Shown here piece by piece: positions 63,933 through 64,000 of a stretch of DNA of 64,000 nt. Source of the DNA: Mucilaginibacter saanensis. Its GTDB lineage: Bacteria; Bacteroidota; Bacteroidia; Sphingobacteriales; Sphingobacteriaceae. The stretch spans positions 59,549 to 123,548 of the forward strand of contig NZ_JACHBZ010000020.1 of NCBI RefSeq assembly GCF_014200575.1, given 5' to 3'. Both the position numbers and the translations under genes were made by a program. The notes beneath the pieces are model-generated. The model saw only the letters and a list, made by a program, of their open reading frames with translations. It was not told the origin of the DNA and searched no databases. The number at the start of each line of letters is the position of its first letter. Position 1 is the first letter of the stretch.

Positions 63933-64000
63933 TGATTCCGGGGCAAGCTGACCACCAATTCCGGGGCAAACTGACCAGGGGATTCCGGGACAAACTGACC
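63911..64000. mobile_element. Array of 20-bp repeats resembling an IS21-family terminus
   Basis: Three units GATTCCGGGGCAAGCTGACC (63934), AATTCCGGGGCAAACTGACC (63957) and GATTCCGGGACAAACTGACC (63981), plus a degenerate one (GATTCTGATGAACCAGACC, 63911), recur every 23-24 bp. IS21-family elements carry such multiple terminal repeats. The window ends inside the array, and the direction of the IS body cannot be decided, though no transposase lies to the left. Confidence 0.68.

Larger units (their letters stand above)
62814..64000. mobile_element. Left end of an element integrated at tRNA-Ala
   Basis: Boundary defined by the abrupt loss of tRNA identity at 62813. To the right are a short RadC/JAB-domain gene typical of integrative elements, gene-poor DNA, and a terminal-repeat array at the window edge. 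No integrase is in the window, so the element type cannot be stated. The chromosomal part to the left is ordinary core genome. Confidence 0.62.

Overview
The window is chromosomal DNA of a Bacteroidota bacterium, most likely Sphingobacteriaceae (Mucilaginibacter/Pedobacter-like). The support is a SusC/SusD pair, type IX secretion and gliding genes (porV, gldJ), a short NuoG without the molybdopterin domain, many Bacteroidota-only families (DUF4159, DUF4293, DUF3098, DUF4295), bacillithiol synthesis (bshC), almost no Shine-Dalgarno sequences, and promoters of the TTG / TAnnTTTG type.

Layout. 1-10.8 kb: respiratory complex I genes nuoD(partial)-E-F-G-H-I-J-K-L-M-N, all on the + strand. 10.9-15.5 kb: DedA membrane protein, inorganic pyrophosphatase, CNNM/CorC-type transporter, rsmE, a DUF4159 protein and a lone biotin carrier protein. 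15.6-20.1 kb: a lone susC/susD pair. 20.5-24.1 kb: divergent gldJ and porV, with ispF coupled to porV. 24.1-31 kb: a three-domain GH18-like/deacetylase/glycosyltransferase membrane protein, a 53-residue FeoB-associated Cys-rich protein, an ATP-grasp-like protein, gpsA and two small exported proteins. 31-38.4 kb: a DEAD-box RNA helicase with an RGG tail, a methyltransferase, DUF4293, DUF892, truA and an ABC exporter. 38.6-46.1 kb: ftsX, DUF3098, uppP, truB, ribF, secA. 46.2-52.2 kb: SPOR protein, M20 amidohydrolase, two unassigned envelope proteins, CsbD and acs. 52.4-60 kb: rpmB, rpmG, DUF4295, ftsY, rimO, bshC, surE, a small membrane protein and lpxB. 60-62 kb: three very small minus-strand genes, two of them paralogous, and an MFS exporter.

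The last 2 kb differ. A well-formed promoter drives a tRNA-Ala(GGC) gene that stops matching a tRNA in the 3' anticodon stem (position 62813). What follows is a short RadC/JAB protein typical of integrated elements, gene-poor DNA, and an array of 20-bp repeats at the window edge that resembles an IS21-family terminus. I read this as the left end of an integrated island at tRNA-Ala.

Intergenic spaces carry several families of imperfect inverted repeats: a REP-like family with six copies, a CCCC-rich family with three, and word-like ACGTACAAC tracts. There are also many near-perfect palindromic terminators. The core genes are ordinary. The parts most worth a second look are the interrupted tRNA and island end, the paralogous micro-genes at 60 kb, an orphan promoter-terminator unit at 62.4-62.6 kb, the altered GH18 motif, and the ATP-grasp-like protein.
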